From: Mycolicibacterium grossiae
GTDB lineage: Bacteria > Actinomycetota > Actinomycetes > Mycobacteriales > Mycobacteriaceae
DNA length: 64,000 bases
Reading direction: 5' to 3'
NCBI RefSeq assembly: GCF_008329645.1
Contig: NZ_CP043474.1
Span: 2,170,001-2,234,000 of the forward strand
A program made the position numbers and the translations under genes. Below, one piece after another: positions 35,328 through 44,786 of this stretch (position 1 is the stretch's first letter; every line of letters begins with the position of its first letter). Under the pieces are notes generated by a model, which did no database searches, had not been told where the DNA came from, and saw only the letters and a list, made by a program, of their open reading frames with translations.

Positions 35328-36635
35328 TCACGTTGTGAATCCGGTGATTGTGAGTATCGCGGAAACAATGTTCTCCCGAAGCGCTGGCTCGTCGGTACCG
35401 CCCAGCGTATCGAGTGCAGATGGGACGTCCAGGCCGAAACCACGAATGTGTGCGAGGCCTGAGCCGGCCGTGCGGTTGACACGAAGTCCAGGACCGTCTG
35501 TCATCCTGGTCGACGGGTAGATCAGGCCGGCGCGTGCATGCTCAGCATCTGTACTTAACGCGTATGCGTAGAGGAAGGTTTGGTATATGTCGGCGGGGCT
35601 GAACTTCTTCGTGCTGTACAGCTTGTACTTGATGTCGATGGGCACTGTTCTGCCACTGTCAATCTCGACGATGACCAGATCCGGCCGGATTCGGGTGTAA
35701 CTATGTCCGTTGACGTCATCTGTAGCGACCGAGCCAAATGACTCCTGCGCAGACACCCGTAGTCCGCTGCCTGTCAATGAATCGGCAACCAGGCGTGAGA
35801 CAAATCGTTCAAATACGACATTCATATTCAGCATGAATGCTGATGCCGACCCAGACGACTGGCTGAAGAGATCGGTGAGGGCCAATCCGTCCAATACCAG
35901 CGTTGCGAGCGCATGGGCAGACCGATATCGATCGTTGCGGCGCCCATACTGAATCCTGCGGCGATACCAGGCTGTGTCGCGAGCGGATGGCTCACATGCC
36001 CCGGCCAACATATGGGTTAGAACATGAGTCTCAGACTTCAACTCTGGATCGCGGATCCGCCTCGATGCAGCTGATAGCGCCGCGGCCAGTAGCTGGTTTT
36101 CGGGGATATCGCCGTCATACTCATCGAACTGACATTCAAGTCTGTGAAAACTCCCGTACCGCTGGAGAAATTGTTCGCGTATTCGCAGGCGGCCGCGCAT
36201 GACTACCAAGGCGTCATCGACGCTGCGGTAGTCACGGATCAGCCCGTCTCGAATCAGCGTTTGGGTCTCCTGTACGAGGAGCATGACGATCAGTTCGAAG
36301 AGATCTGAACCGTGTGCGGGCAACCTACGCTCGATGGGCAGCTGCGCCAAAAGTCGCACGCCTCCGGAGTATTCCAGCATTCTCAGGACTCGGAGTGGAT
36401 CACCGACGAGCTTAGGTACGACTCGGATCTCTAGGTTCGTGAACCGAACAACTCCGATCCAGGACGATGCTGCAATATCTACGAAGCCGCCGGCAAGCCA
36501 GCGCACTGTGATCCGAGCATCCAAATCGCCCCGAGGTGCGAGGCGTTCAGCTAGTGCCAGATCGTCGGGCGATGGTGCAGCTGTTCGAACCCTCCGAGAC
36601 TCGTACTCCACAAGTTCAACGGTCTCGAACACCAC
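35328..36635 (-). CDS. mcrC: McrC-family nuclease subunit of a McrBC type IV restriction system
   Basis: 435 residues. N-terminal beta-rich McrC domain ('GVVRFTNLEIRVVPKLVGDP' region) and a C-terminal PD-(D/E)xK nuclease core with 'RIRPDLVIVE...VPIDIKYK' (Asp and the Asp-x-Lys). McrC binds the McrB ring and cuts DNA with modified bases. The start is GTG at 36635, sharing one base with the mcrB stop (TAGTG), so the two are coupled. By eye the gene is clearly less GC-rich than the BREX genes upstream. It is the last gene of the eight-gene operon. Confidence 0.9.
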   Translation of the reverse strand: MVFETVELVEYESRRVRTAAPSPDDLALAERLAPRGDLDARITVRWLAGGFVDIAASSWIGVVRFTNLEIRVVPKLVGDPLRVLRMLEYSGGVRLLAQLPIERRLPAHGSDLFELIVMLLVQETQTLIRDGLIRDYRSVDDALVVMRGRLRIREQFLQRYGSFHRLECQFDEYDGDIPENQLLAAALSAASRRIRDPELKSETHVLTHMLAGACEPSARDTAWYRRRIQYGRRNDRYRSAHALATLVLDGLALTDLFSQSSGSASAFMLNMNVVFERFVSRLVADSLTGSGLRVSAQESFGSVATDDVNGHSYTRIRPDLVIVEIDSGRTVPIDIKYKLYSTKKFSPADIYQTFLYAYALSTDAEHARAGLIYPSTRMTDGPGLRVNRTAGSGLAHIRGFGLDVPSALDTLGGTDEPALRENIVSAILTITGFTT

Positions 36636-38734
36636 TAGGCCGATGCTGATCCGAATTTGACCGCCAACTCGGCACAGAGTGCGTCAGCGTCGCTGGCGAT
36701 TTCAGCTATCCGCTGAGCCTCTGCATCGATCACTCCGCCAAGTAGATCGGCCAGAGCTCGATAGTCGTCGTAGAGGTACTCTTGCAGTAGCGGCAACAAC
36801 TCATATCGGAACATCGACGCGAATTGTTCTGGTGTGTCGACGACCTGGCCGTCCTGGTAGAACATCGAGTGGCCGATCTGCTTCTCCCTGCCGAAGCGCT
36901 TTCGCACTTCGTTGTTCAGTCCGTCGAGGAAAGCATCGAGTGCTAGCGCGCCGACCGTTGTGCCCTCTAAAAGGTCGCTGTTGGGCATGAGTTCGATGAA
37001 TTGGAACCGCCGCCGCAATGCCGTATCCAACAGGTGGATGCTGCGGTCGGCGGTGTTCATGGTCCCGATGATGAGAACATTTTCGGGAACCGAGAATTGA
37101 TCCCCGCTTTGAGGTAGCTGTACGGTCAGGCCGCGTTTGTCCTTTTCGATCAGGGTGATGAGTTCGCCAAAAATCTTGGGGATATTGCCACGGTTGAGCT
37201 CGTCGATCAGCACGATGTACCGGTTCTTTAGATCAGACCTAGCGGCTTCGCATACTTTCTTGAATGTGCCGTCTGTAAGGACGAGTTGCATAGTGCCGTT
37301 GTCTGATTGCTGCGGACGGAAACCTTCGATGAAGTCTTCGTAGGAGTAGGAGGGATGGAAGGTCACTCTGGTTAGCCGGGCCGCCGTAGTTCGCCCGGCG
37401 GGTGTCCTGCTAAGCGCTGCTCGGCGCGCGGCGATTTCGTGTTCGTCGCCTAGCATCGCGTTTGCGGTTTCGCTTTCTTTGCCGCCTTCGAGTAGCCAGA
37501 TCGCTGCGCGATCAGCAAGGTATGTCTTACCGGTCCCAGGTGGACCAAAGAGCACGACCTGGCCGCGCCGCCGGAGAGCATCCTCGATGTCAACGTATTG
37601 CTGATCAGATTCGACAGGCTTAGTGACGACTCTTGTGCCCAAAATCTGTCGAGACAGGGTGGCGGGCACTTTGGAGACTGTGGTGGTCGCCCAGGCTTTC
37701 ACCGGGGCGATGGGGCCAGCCTTGGTGGTGTCCCAATCGACCCCGAGCGTGTGTCGAAACACTTCACGGTCGGTCCGCCAGACGTACCCGACGTCGTTGA
37801 CGGTGCCAATGCCGAGAACTTCGGTGGTGCCGCGGTTTGCGATCACTCGATCGCCGGGTTGTAACTCCCTGAGTGTCCATAGTTCGTTGGCTTTGCGGCT
37901 GACTTGTTGTTCGACGCCGTTGTACGGGTAGTGATTCCGGAACTCGTCGCGGAATGTGTCTTTGCTCTCGAACTGGGACAGGTCGCCGACGTCGTCCCAC
38001 CCAACACAGATGTAGCCATTGTTGTGACACTCATCCCAGAACTTGCCCAGTTCGCCAGGCGCAATCTTCACCACTCTGCTGGACTGGCGAGGGCTGTTCC
38101 AGTGATACAAAAAGAATCCCAGTTCCAGAGTAGACAGACCTGACAGTTCCGGGATTGAACGAAGGCTGTTCAATAATTGCAGATTTGCTCGGACAACCGA
38201 TGCAGCAGGCGTATCTTGGCCAACCGCACGGAGGTGGTAGTCGATATCAGCCTTAGATGAGACGGGCACAAGATCATTCGGAAAGTAGGTGAACAGCAGC
38301 TTTGTCCGTAGCGCAGGAGCTCCAGTGAGGACCTTGATGTCGTCGGCATCTTCGTACTGGCCCTGAGTGGCGAGGTCGAGCATCTGAGCAAAGCCTTCAC
38401 GAATGGCGTTCCACGCAGCCTCTACTGAATCGTATTCATTGGGGAAGTTCCACGATCCGTTCCTGGAACGGAACATCAAGTGCTTGTGGGCAGAGCCGCC
38501 TTTCATGCTTGGCGCGAGGCCGGGCTTGTACTCCATCCACCAGCAGACCGTGTCCTGAGTGTTTTGGCCAAGCGCGTAGTCGGCCAACGGCATCTCATGC
38601 CAGCTAGCAATGGGAAAGCGGTCCAAAAATTTTGTACGCAATCGTTCGGAGTCGGCTACGCGCTGTGCAACGGACTCACGGTTCCATGAGTTCAGCGCGT
38701 CGGCGATACTGGCGCGCACGTTCTTGTCAAGCAA
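36635..38734 (-). CDS. mcrB: McrB-family AAA+ GTPase with EVE-like modified-base-recognition domain
   Basis: 699 residues. AAA+ motor from about 375: Walker A 'GPPGTGKT' (397-404), Walker B 'YIVLIDELNRGN' (about 506-517), McrB signature 'MNTADRS' (559-565). Residues about 225-345 ('GKFWDECHNNGYICVGWDDV', 'LQPGDRVIANRGTTEVLGIG') look like an EVE/PUA-like fold that flips out and reads modified bases. The first 200 residues form an additional domain I do not recognise. The start is TTG at 38734, 9 bases after the brxHI stop; its AAGGAG ribosome site overlaps that stop, which makes mcrBC part of the BREX operon. Confidence 0.92.
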   Translation of the reverse strand: MLDKNVRASIADALNSWNRESVAQRVADSERLRTKFLDRFPIASWHEMPLADYALGQNTQDTVCWWMEYKPGLAPSMKGGSAHKHLMFRSRNGSWNFPNEYDSVEAAWNAIREGFAQMLDLATQGQYEDADDIKVLTGAPALRTKLLFTYFPNDLVPVSSKADIDYHLRAVGQDTPAASVVRANLQLLNSLRSIPELSGLSTLELGFFLYHWNSPRQSSRVVKIAPGELGKFWDECHNNGYICVGWDDVGDLSQFESKDTFRDEFRNHYPYNGVEQQVSRKANELWTLRELQPGDRVIANRGTTEVLGIGTVNDVGYVWRTDREVFRHTLGVDWDTTKAGPIAPVKAWATTTVSKVPATLSRQILGTRVVTKPVESDQQYVDIEDALRRRGQVVLFGPPGTGKTYLADRAAIWLLEGGKESETANAMLGDEHEIAARRAALSRTPAGRTTAARLTRVTFHPSYSYEDFIEGFRPQQSDNGTMQLVLTDGTFKKVCEAARSDLKNRYIVLIDELNRGNIPKIFGELITLIEKDKRGLTVQLPQSGDQFSVPENVLIIGTMNTADRSIHLLDTALRRRFQFIELMPNSDLLEGTTVGALALDAFLDGLNNEVRKRFGREKQIGHSMFYQDGQVVDTPEQFASMFRYELLPLLQEYLYDDYRALADLLGGVIDAEAQRIAEIASDADALCAELAVKFGSASA

Positions 38735-38743
38735 TGCAGCTCC

Positions 38744-40828
38744 TTAGCTTCTGACGATCGATTGTCTCTCTGCGGCTGTGGCGATCGCGGACACCGTGTC
38801 ACCGAGGCGGGTACTGAGGGTCATCCGTGCCAACTCTGCTGGTAGGGCTGACGAGAACTTCAGCCCTCGAAGCGCATTCGCGTCAACGGCTGGCTCCTGC
38901 CACTGCACTTGACCAACCGCTGCGCTGAACTCTTCGACTGTCACACCGGCAATCAGCCGTACCGACTTTTCGTCGATTCGCTGTCGCGGGTCAACGATCG
39001 TGGGCAGCGAAGCCTGCAGCGTGTGATTCGCTGCAGTGCCGGCCCACGTCCACCAACGACCGGCTGAATCGGACGGTAGGAAAGCTATCAACTTGTCCCT
39101 ATCGGCAGCGTCGCCGTAGCTCTGTCGGAGACCCCCGAGGGCCGAAGCGGCGCGCCCTGTGAAGGTCACGCCGGCCGGGCTCCCGCCGAGAATCACCTCA
39201 CGCATGCCGCGGGTAATGTTGTATGACAACCCACCGCCGGAGCCAGACCATTTCGCTTTACCACCACCATCAGCGGGCTCCACGAAACAGCGCCGCCGCT
39301 CCCAGTCGACGTGTGTAACCTTCCAAGACCGACCGCCCAACAGCAGGGTTCGAGGTCCGTCGACCTGATCGGTCAGCAGGTCGGTCCCAATGGTGCCGAC
39401 CTCCACACGGCCGGCTAGGACAAAAAACTCCGGCGGCGCCGTGAAGACCGCGGTGAGGTCGGAGAAGTACCGACGGCCGAACCGCCGTTCGGCCTCCTGA
39501 CCGATATGGAAGAACGGACCGTCAGCCTCGAAATAACCTTCTGCAACCAGATATTCGAAGATCTGGCCCGCGCTGTCGTCGAAGACCGCCAGATCACCCC
39601 ACGACGACACTGCGTCGGCGGCGATGCGGTGCTCCTGTAGGCAGAGTGCCATCAACTGCTGAGCCGCGATGTGCCGCGGGTGCGCGGGCGGCTGAACCGG
39701 CTCGACCCAGCCGTCCGACCACCGCTTGAGCATCCCCGCCGCTAGCAGCAACGATTCATCATCGACACACAGAAACAGACAGTTCCGGGAGGTTCCGGCG
39801 CGCCGGCCAGTCCGTCCCAACCGCTGGAGGAACGACGCGACCGTGCGGGTGGACCCGATCTGAATGACGCGGTCCAGATCGCCGACATCGATCCCGAGCT
39901 CCAACGTGGAAGTCGCCACAATCACCGTGTCCCGCGCATCGGCGAAAGCAGCCTCCGAGCGGCGCCGCTCGGCAGCCGACAACGATGAGTGTGAGATGTA
40001 GGTTTCGATGCCGTTGTCGCGCAGCATCGCCCCGATCTCCTCGGCCTGCCGGCGACTGTCCACGAACACAAGGCGCTTCTCCCCGGCATGTAGAGACGCA
40101 ATCACCCTCGCCGCGTTGAAGAGCGACCCGACGAAGTCGACCGTGATGTCTGGTGCCGTGGCTGAGGGCGGCGCTGCGGGCGCCACAACAACCGACTCGC
40201 GACCGTGAAAGCTGCCCTGCAGCCACCTCAACAGCTCATCGGGGTTGCCTACTGTCGCAGACAGCCCGATCCGCTGCAGTTCACGGTCGGCGACGCGTGC
40301 AAGCCGCTCCAATACCGCGAGGAGGTGCCACCCTCGGTCATCACCGGCGAAGGCATGGATTTCGTCGACCACTACCGCGCGGAGACCGGCGAACATCACC
40401 CGTGGATCGACCTTCGTCGACACCAGCATCGCTTCGAGGGACTCAGGCGTGGTCAAGAGAAAATCGGGGCGTTCGACCAGAATGCGTTGCCGCTGCGGCT
40501 GTCCGACATCGCCGTGCCAGACCGCGGCAGCGCGCCCGAGCCAGCGGGCGTAGCCGTCGATGCGTGGCTGGAGGTTGTTCAACAGTGCGCGCAGCGGGCA
40601 CACGTACAACACCGATACGCCTTGCCAGTCCTCGGAGGCCATCCGGGACAGCAGCGGGAACACGGCGGCCTCCGTCTTGCCCCCGGCGGTCGGCGCGAGC
40701 ACCAGGGTGTCCTGACCAGTCAGTATGGGTTCGACGGCGTCGGCTTGGGTGGGGCGTAACCCGTTCCACCGCAACGTGTTCGCCAGGTGGTATTGCACGC
40801 CGGGGTGTAGTCGATCGAACGCGTCCAT
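38744..40828 (-). CDS. brxHI: BrxHI, Lhr-like superfamily 2 helicase of type 2 BREX
   Basis: 694 residues. DEAD/DEAH helicase with Walker A 'APTAGGKTE' (45-53), 'VVVDEIHAF' near 157, 'LSATVGNP', motif V 'ATSTLELGIDVGDLD' and motif VI 'QRLGRTGRRAG'; the C-terminal part is Lhr-like. BrxHI is the helicase typical of type 2 BREX; its exact task in phage restriction is not settled. Its ATG overlaps the brxD stop (ATGA). Confidence 0.9.
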   Translation of the reverse strand: MDAFDRLHPGVQYHLANTLRWNGLRPTQADAVEPILTGQDTLVLAPTAGGKTEAAVFPLLSRMASEDWQGVSVLYVCPLRALLNNLQPRIDGYARWLGRAAAVWHGDVGQPQRQRILVERPDFLLTTPESLEAMLVSTKVDPRVMFAGLRAVVVDEIHAFAGDDRGWHLLAVLERLARVADRELQRIGLSATVGNPDELLRWLQGSFHGRESVVVAPAAPPSATAPDITVDFVGSLFNAARVIASLHAGEKRLVFVDSRRQAEEIGAMLRDNGIETYISHSSLSAAERRRSEAAFADARDTVIVATSTLELGIDVGDLDRVIQIGSTRTVASFLQRLGRTGRRAGTSRNCLFLCVDDESLLLAAGMLKRWSDGWVEPVQPPAHPRHIAAQQLMALCLQEHRIAADAVSSWGDLAVFDDSAGQIFEYLVAEGYFEADGPFFHIGQEAERRFGRRYFSDLTAVFTAPPEFFVLAGRVEVGTIGTDLLTDQVDGPRTLLLGGRSWKVTHVDWERRRCFVEPADGGGKAKWSGSGGGLSYNITRGMREVILGGSPAGVTFTGRAASALGGLRQSYGDAADRDKLIAFLPSDSAGRWWTWAGTAANHTLQASLPTIVDPRQRIDEKSVRLIAGVTVEEFSAAVGQVQWQEPAVDANALRGLKFSSALPAELARMTLSTRLGDTVSAIATAAERQSIVRS

Positions 40829-42108
40829 CAGAGATCCAGCGGTACGTCATCCGCGGTCAGGGCAGCCCGCTCGGAATCTGAGAGCTCGGCCGCGGCAATG
40901 CGCACTTCGTAGTCCTTGTACGGGTCGAAGTCGGCGAACTGTTCGATCTTGTCCAGTACGTCGACCAGCTTGCGCAGAAACAGCCGGGGCGCGATGCCGG
41001 CCTTGCCGCCCAACTCGCCGGCCACGGCCCCGGCGAACTGGCTCACGAAGGTATCGTCAGCGACACTGGTCACCCGTTCGGGATCGGGAACACCGCCGAC
41101 GTAGAGATCGCGCACCCGTGTGCCGAGTTCGATCAGCCGGTCCTGGTCGAACCCGGTGAGGCGCAGTTGCGGTGCGCGGGGGTTGTCGAACCGCGGGTCC
41201 TTGGCGAACTCGGTGTGCAACCGGTCCGCCAAAGGCGGTAGTAGCGGAATGCCCTGTCGCCCTTCGAAGAAGGCCGGTGTGCCGGTGATCAGCAAATAGA
41301 GTCCCGGGAAGTGCCCGTCGTGGACTTCGTCAACCAACTGCCGCAGCGCGTTCAACGCCTTGGCGCGGGCGTCGCTGCGCACCCGCTGCAGCGTTTCCAC
41401 CTCGTCCAGCACCAGCAGCAGGCCAGGATGTCCGGCATCGGCCAGCACGGCGAGCAGCCCACGCAGAAATCCGAGCGCCAAGTAATGATCGAGGTCGCCC
41501 TTGATGCCAGCCCGACGCTTCACCGATGCGGCAACGTGCGGCTGTCCACCCAACCAGGCCACCAGACCATCGGCGCCGTCGTTATCGCCCTCGGCCACCA
41601 TCCGCCGATAGGCCCGGATCGCCATGGGGAACACCGGTGCATGGGCAGCGACATCGGTGAGCCGGCGCTCCAGGATGACGTCGACCTCGACGCCCTGCTG
41701 CTGAGCGTCGTCCTCGACGGTGAACAACCATGCGTCCAGGATCGGACGCAACGCGCTGGGCTGGATGGAGGCGGTGCGCAAGGATTCGATGCTGCGCCGA
41801 TACACCGTCTCCAGTTTGTGCAGCGGAGTGTCGATTTCATTGATCTGGACCTCGGCAACTGCGAAGCCCTTTTTCATGGCGCGGTCACCGAGCCAGCGCG
41901 CGAAGAAGGTTTTGCCGGAACCGTACTCGCCGCGCACGGCCTTGAACACCGCACCCCCGGCGGCCACCACATCGAGCTCGGCATCGAGCTCGGTCTCGAA
42001 ACGCCCCAGCCCGACGGCGAGCTGATCGAGCCCATTGGACGGCACCGTACCTCGGCGCAGGGCGTCGAGGACTTCGCGGCGGCGCCGCGCCGAGACCGGC
42101 GACGTCAT
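40828..42108 (-). CDS. brxD: BrxD, ATP-binding protein of type 2 BREX (DUF2791)
   Basis: 426 residues. P-loop 'GEYGSGKTFFAR' at 60-71 and a Walker B-like 'LLLVLDEVETLQ' near 250; 'ALRQLVDEVHDGHFPGLYLL' and 'ITGTPAFFEGRQGI' are typical of DUF2791/BrxD. Believed to act with the BrxHI helicase. It overlaps pglZ upstream (ATGA) and brxHI downstream (ATGA). Confidence 0.9.
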   Translation of the reverse strand: MTSPVSARRRREVLDALRRGTVPSNGLDQLAVGLGRFETELDAELDVVAAGGAVFKAVRGEYGSGKTFFARWLGDRAMKKGFAVAEVQINEIDTPLHKLETVYRRSIESLRTASIQPSALRPILDAWLFTVEDDAQQQGVEVDVILERRLTDVAAHAPVFPMAIRAYRRMVAEGDNDGADGLVAWLGGQPHVAASVKRRAGIKGDLDHYLALGFLRGLLAVLADAGHPGLLLVLDEVETLQRVRSDARAKALNALRQLVDEVHDGHFPGLYLLITGTPAFFEGRQGIPLLPPLADRLHTEFAKDPRFDNPRAPQLRLTGFDQDRLIELGTRVRDLYVGGVPDPERVTSVADDTFVSQFAGAVAGELGGKAGIAPRLFLRKLVDVLDKIEQFADFDPYKDYEVRIAAAELSDSERAALTADDVPLDL

Positions 42109-44786
42109 TCGGTGACCCCGAACTGCTCTTTGAGTGCCTCGACGTCCAGCCGCACCACACCGCCACCGACGCGCAGCACCTCGTAGCCCTCCACATCCAG
42201 GAGCCGCTTCGCCTGCATCAGGGCGCCGTTGACGCTGACCGTCGCGACACCGAGTGCCCCGGCTGCCTGGGCGAGGGTGATCTCGCGCGCCGAGGCACCG
42301 AGCAGTGCCCGCAGAAGAGCCTGGATCTGGGCCTTCTGCAACACGATTCGGCCGGCAACGGAGAGTTGTTCGGAGAAGACCTTGCTGCGAACGACAGCGG
42401 CGGGCAGGGAACTCGACTCGACAGTAAGCACGTCGTCGAACAGCCCTGGACCATCCTGGGCAGCCTTGCGGCCCTTCTTCGGGGTCGGCGGTTGCGGCGG
42501 GTTCTCCGGTACAGCGGTCGTTCCGGCGTACCACCAGGGTGGCTCGGCCCCGACTACCCGCGACGCACCCTCGGGTAGCTCCCCGGCGACCAGAGCGATG
42601 ACCGGGACGATGGCTTCGGCGGGGGTGGCGCCGCCGTGATAGCCGGCATTGCGGGCGCCATACCGGATGGTTTCGTCGACCGCGAGGACGACCTGCTGGG
42701 ATTCGGTGAGCACACGCGGGCCCCGGACCACAACTTCGCGGTCTGGGTCTGCCTGCACCAGGTCACCGTGTGCGCGTTGGCCGTACGTGTTGGCGCGGTC
42801 CGCCTTGACACTGGCGCCGTACTCAATGATGTGGCCGTGATCGGAGGTGATGACGACGGCGCGGCCGGCGTTCTTCGCGGCCGTAAGCAACGGTGCGAGG
42901 TAGGTAATGGTCTGCAGCGTCCAGTCGGTGCCGCCGGGGTCGGTGTGGTGCAGCGTGTCGTCAACGTAGTTCAGCACCACCGCGACCAGCCGTTGCCGGT
43001 CGATATCGGCGATCGCATTGCGTACTTCGGTGGCCAACTGGGCCCCACTGATCACCGCGTCGAGTGCCTTTTTGTGGAAGATCGGATCGGCTACGTCGCC
43101 GGTCGCCTCCAGCTGCGACTCTCGCAGCAGCGAAAGGAAGCCGGAACGCTCCACCGAGCTGTCGCCCGACCGAAGTTCACCGCAGAGCAGCGAGCAGCGG
43201 CTGCGCTGCGTGAGTGTCGGCAGCACGGCGAGGGCGCTGGCACGGCGCGCATCGTTGTTCGCGGCGATCTCGGTCCACCCGTTTTGCTGGGCCGATCGTA
43301 CGAGATCGTTTGCGGCGGCGACCGAGAGCGCGTCGACGACGAGCAGCAGGGTGGGTGTCTTCTTCGCGAGCGGGATCACCTGGTCGCGCAGGACATTCTC
43401 GATGGTCTGCACCGGTGGGTCCGGGGCATCGGCGAGTGCAGTGGCGAATGCGCGGTCTTGGCGGGCGCGCCGGGCCAGCGTGGTATCGATGATGGCTCGC
43501 AGCGCCGCCGCCGGAATCGGATTGTCGGCGCCGCGACGGGCAACCACCAGCGCGGAGTCCACCCAGGAGTCGGTGCGCACGTACCCGTCGGTCAGCGGCG
43601 CGAGGCCCTTCTGTCGGGTGGTGTCGGTCGCCAGGTGCCGGGCGAGACGAACCGCCCCGCCGAACGCATGGCAACTGCGATCGGCGGCCGACAGGAAGTG
43701 GTGCTGCACGTGTTCCCAGCAGGTTTCGATATCGCGCAGTGCCGCGCCGGACACCAACGGGGCCTCGAGATCCGCTGGCAGAGGACTGGGCAGTGCCGCC
43801 GTAATGGCGCGGGAGAGCTGCACCAGCCGTGCGTCCAGGCCGTGGGGGAGTAGGTCGGAGGACGCGGCGGCATCGCCGATGCCCAGCTCGGTGACCACCG
43901 CGGCCGCGGCCGCCAGGACCGCCTGCTGTTGTTCGGGCTTCAACGAATTGATGACCAGCCCGTAGGTGTCCTGATACCAGAACCGCAGATCGTCATCGGG
44001 AAGGTTGGGCACATTACTGCGCAGCAGGAACTTTCCCGCGGCCTTACTCTCGGTGTCATCGAGCACTCCCGCGACGATGCCGAGCGGCACCAGATCCGCG
44101 ATGCGGCCGTTGCCCAGCAGCGCGGCGACCGGTGCGTGCAGGCGACCGCTCCGCGCGGCGAGCCATCCCTGAAACGCGCCGAATAGCTCCGGCCCGCCAA
44201 CGGATCGAAGCGATTCGAGCCGTTGAGCGACATCCGAGGATCGGCTCCACTCCAGCACGGCCAGGGTGTCGATCTCGACGCCGACGTCTTTGACGATGCC
44301 GAGGGCATCCCGCGCGAGCGCGGACATGGCGTGGTCCCGGGTGAGGACGCCGCCCGGCGCGGGGATGTACGCATCGGCGGACAGCGCTGCCAGCAGACCG
44401 TTGGCGATCGCCCGGTCATTGGTGGTGCGGTACAACGCCGGTTCGATAGTCGTAGCGGAAAAGTTGCTGCCCAACGCATCCCACGGGTCGGGGGTGATGA
44501 GGCGGCCATCGAGTAGATGGGCCAGTACCGTGTCACCGAGGTCGTCATCGTCGACGCTGGTGAGCACGACGGTCCAGCCGCTCGGATCACGACGATCGAT
44601 GGCCTCCCAGATGGCCAGCACCGAGGGGCAGGGTGCGACGGTGACGGGTGTGCCGAAGTAGTCGAAGTCGGCGCCGTCATAGGAAGGTTTGGCGCGCAAC
44701 CCGAGTACCCCGTGGGTGTACTTCTTCTCCTGCGCCTTTTTTAGCCGGGCGCGGATGACGGGTTCGGTGGCAGCGACCGCGGTCAT
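42105..44786 (-). CDS. pglZ: PglZ, alkaline-phosphatase-fold protein of BREX
   Basis: 893 residues from the ATG at 44786 that overlaps the pglY stop. The PglZ core lies at about 475-740: metal-ligand Asp in 'TLLLVVDALS' (482-489), 'VVLNYVDDTLHHTDP', and 'VVITSDHGHIIEYG' (Asp-His near 649-650), followed by 'YHGGATPAEAIVPVIAL'. PglZ is the hallmark gene of all BREX systems; a related PglZ has been reported to have nuclease activity. The N-terminal 450 residues are a helical region seen in type 2 PglZ. Confidence 0.93.
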   Translation of the reverse strand: MTAVAATEPVIRARLKKAQEKKYTHGVLGLRAKPSYDGADFDYFGTPVTVAPCPSVLAIWEAIDRRDPSGWTVVLTSVDDDDLGDTVLAHLLDGRLITPDPWDALGSNFSATTIEPALYRTTNDRAIANGLLAALSADAYIPAPGGVLTRDHAMSALARDALGIVKDVGVEIDTLAVLEWSRSSDVAQRLESLRSVGGPELFGAFQGWLAARSGRLHAPVAALLGNGRIADLVPLGIVAGVLDDTESKAAGKFLLRSNVPNLPDDDLRFWYQDTYGLVINSLKPEQQQAVLAAAAAVVTELGIGDAAASSDLLPHGLDARLVQLSRAITAALPSPLPADLEAPLVSGAALRDIETCWEHVQHHFLSAADRSCHAFGGAVRLARHLATDTTRQKGLAPLTDGYVRTDSWVDSALVVARRGADNPIPAAALRAIIDTTLARRARQDRAFATALADAPDPPVQTIENVLRDQVIPLAKKTPTLLLVVDALSVAAANDLVRSAQQNGWTEIAANNDARRASALAVLPTLTQRSRCSLLCGELRSGDSSVERSGFLSLLRESQLEATGDVADPIFHKKALDAVISGAQLATEVRNAIADIDRQRLVAVVLNYVDDTLHHTDPGGTDWTLQTITYLAPLLTAAKNAGRAVVITSDHGHIIEYGASVKADRANTYGQRAHGDLVQADPDREVVVRGPRVLTESQQVVLAVDETIRYGARNAGYHGGATPAEAIVPVIALVAGELPEGASRVVGAEPPWWYAGTTAVPENPPQPPTPKKGRKAAQDGPGLFDDVLTVESSSLPAAVVRSKVFSEQLSVAGRIVLQKAQIQALLRALLGASAREITLAQAAGALGVATVSVNGALMQAKRLLDVEGYEVLRVGGGVVRLDVEALKEQFGVTE

